From: Chloroflexota bacterium
GTDB lineage: Bacteria; Chloroflexota; Dormibacteria; Dormibacterales; Dormibacteraceae
Direction of reading: 5' to 3'
Length of the DNA: 5,516 nucleotides
Assembly (NCBI GenBank): GCA_003446775.1
Contig: DMCH01000170.1
Coordinates: 544-6,059 of the forward strand
Shown: piece after piece, positions 5,334 to 5,516 of the stretch
Layout of the letters: each line of letters opens with the position of its first letter
Numbering within the stretch: the stretch's first letter is position 1
Position numbers and translations under genes: made by a program
The notes under the pieces: generated by a model
The model's input: the letters and a program-made list of their open reading frames with translations, nothing else
Databases searched by the model: none
Told to the model about the DNA's origin: nothing

Positions 5334-5516
5334 GGAGACATCCCTGACAAGAATCCTATCGCCTGTGAGCTTAATCGCGATCCTGTTCGTGCTTCCTCAG
5401 GCCGCCCCGGGCAACACCCTCGCCACGTTCAACTTCGCGCCGGTCGCTGTTCTCGCCGTGCTGATCTATGCCGGCGGGTATTGGTTCCTCTCGGCCAAGA
5501 ACTGGTTCACGGGTCC
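5332..5516 (+). pseudogene. C-terminal tail of an APC-family amino acid permease, 5'-truncated, runs off window
   Basis: The translation from about 5353 reads LSPVSLIAILFVLP, then a short polar linker, FNFAPVAVLAVLIYAGGYWF and SAKNWFTG. This matches the last two membrane segments and terminal motif of APC-superfamily amino acid permeases (F-N-[FY]-A-P-V, then W-x-x-S-A-x-x-WF-x-GP). Complete members have around 450-520 residues and about twelve membrane helices. Here only about 60-70 residues exist before the frame enters the divergent regulator's coding region. Possible starts are TTG 5332, CTG 5344 (GGAG six bases upstream) and GTG 5365, and none is convincing. The first codons from TTG (LETSLTR-ILSPVSL) could be the original N-terminus joined to the C-terminus by an internal deletion. 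I infer a gene remnant. The stop codon is beyond the window, so a different longer protein cannot be ruled out. Confidence 0.6.

Noticed and set aside
5344..5375. CTGACA with CTTAAT as a promoter for the permease tail
   Set aside because: Spacing is 20 bases and the -10 match is 4 of 6, so it is not distinguishable from chance.

Overview
The window is about two-thirds G+C and densely coded, with GTG starts and almost no intergenic space. The gene families (a CoxL/XDH-type molybdenum hydroxylase, an ECF-like sigma factor, MarR and RpiR regulators, and an APC permease tail ending in a WF-S-A-K-x-WFTG motif) fit a soil or environmental bacterium of the Chloroflexota, Dormibacterota or Actinomycetota kind. 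The sequence alone does not fix the phylum.

Layout from left to right. (1) 1-864 (+) is the 3' part of an ABC-2 type transporter permease. (2) 903-1160 (+) is only the C-terminal third or so of a MobA/MocA-like nucleotidyltransferase, the family that makes the cytosine or guanine dinucleotide form of the molybdenum cofactor. Its NTP-binding N-terminus is absent. (3) 1165-3369 (+) is a complete molybdopterin-binding large subunit of the xanthine/CO dehydrogenase family. No FAD or 2Fe-2S partner subunit lies beside it, and Gly stands where the family's conserved Gln near the Mo atom is expected. (4) 3366-3887 (-) is a MarR regulator. (5) 3925-4422 (+) is a short ECF-like sigma-70 factor, divergent from marR across 37 bp. 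(6) 4419-5321 (-) is an RpiR/MurR-type HTH-SIS regulator. (7) 5332-5516 (+, runs off the edge) is the C-terminal tail of an APC-family amino acid permease, divergent from rpiR and lacking nearly all of the usual membrane segments.

The genes do not form one obvious pathway. The mocA remnant and the hydroxylase are a familiar pair, because the transferase supplies the hydroxylase's cofactor, but here the pair looks decayed or rearranged. The MarR regulator lies tail-to-tail with the hydroxylase and head-to-head with the sigma gene, and dense overlapping dyads cover the sigma start region. MarR control of both itself and the sigma gene is therefore the simplest regulatory reading. RpiR is placed to control the permease locus, which survives only as a tail.

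The points most worth checking are the missing Mo-apical Gln and missing partner subunits of the hydroxylase, the hairpin-flanked start codon of the sigma gene, and the two truncated gene tails that bracket the regulatory block. Two convergent gene pairs also end in the same shared CTAG. I see no RNA genes, CRISPR arrays, transposases or clear intrinsic terminators, and no strong evidence for a wholly new system.
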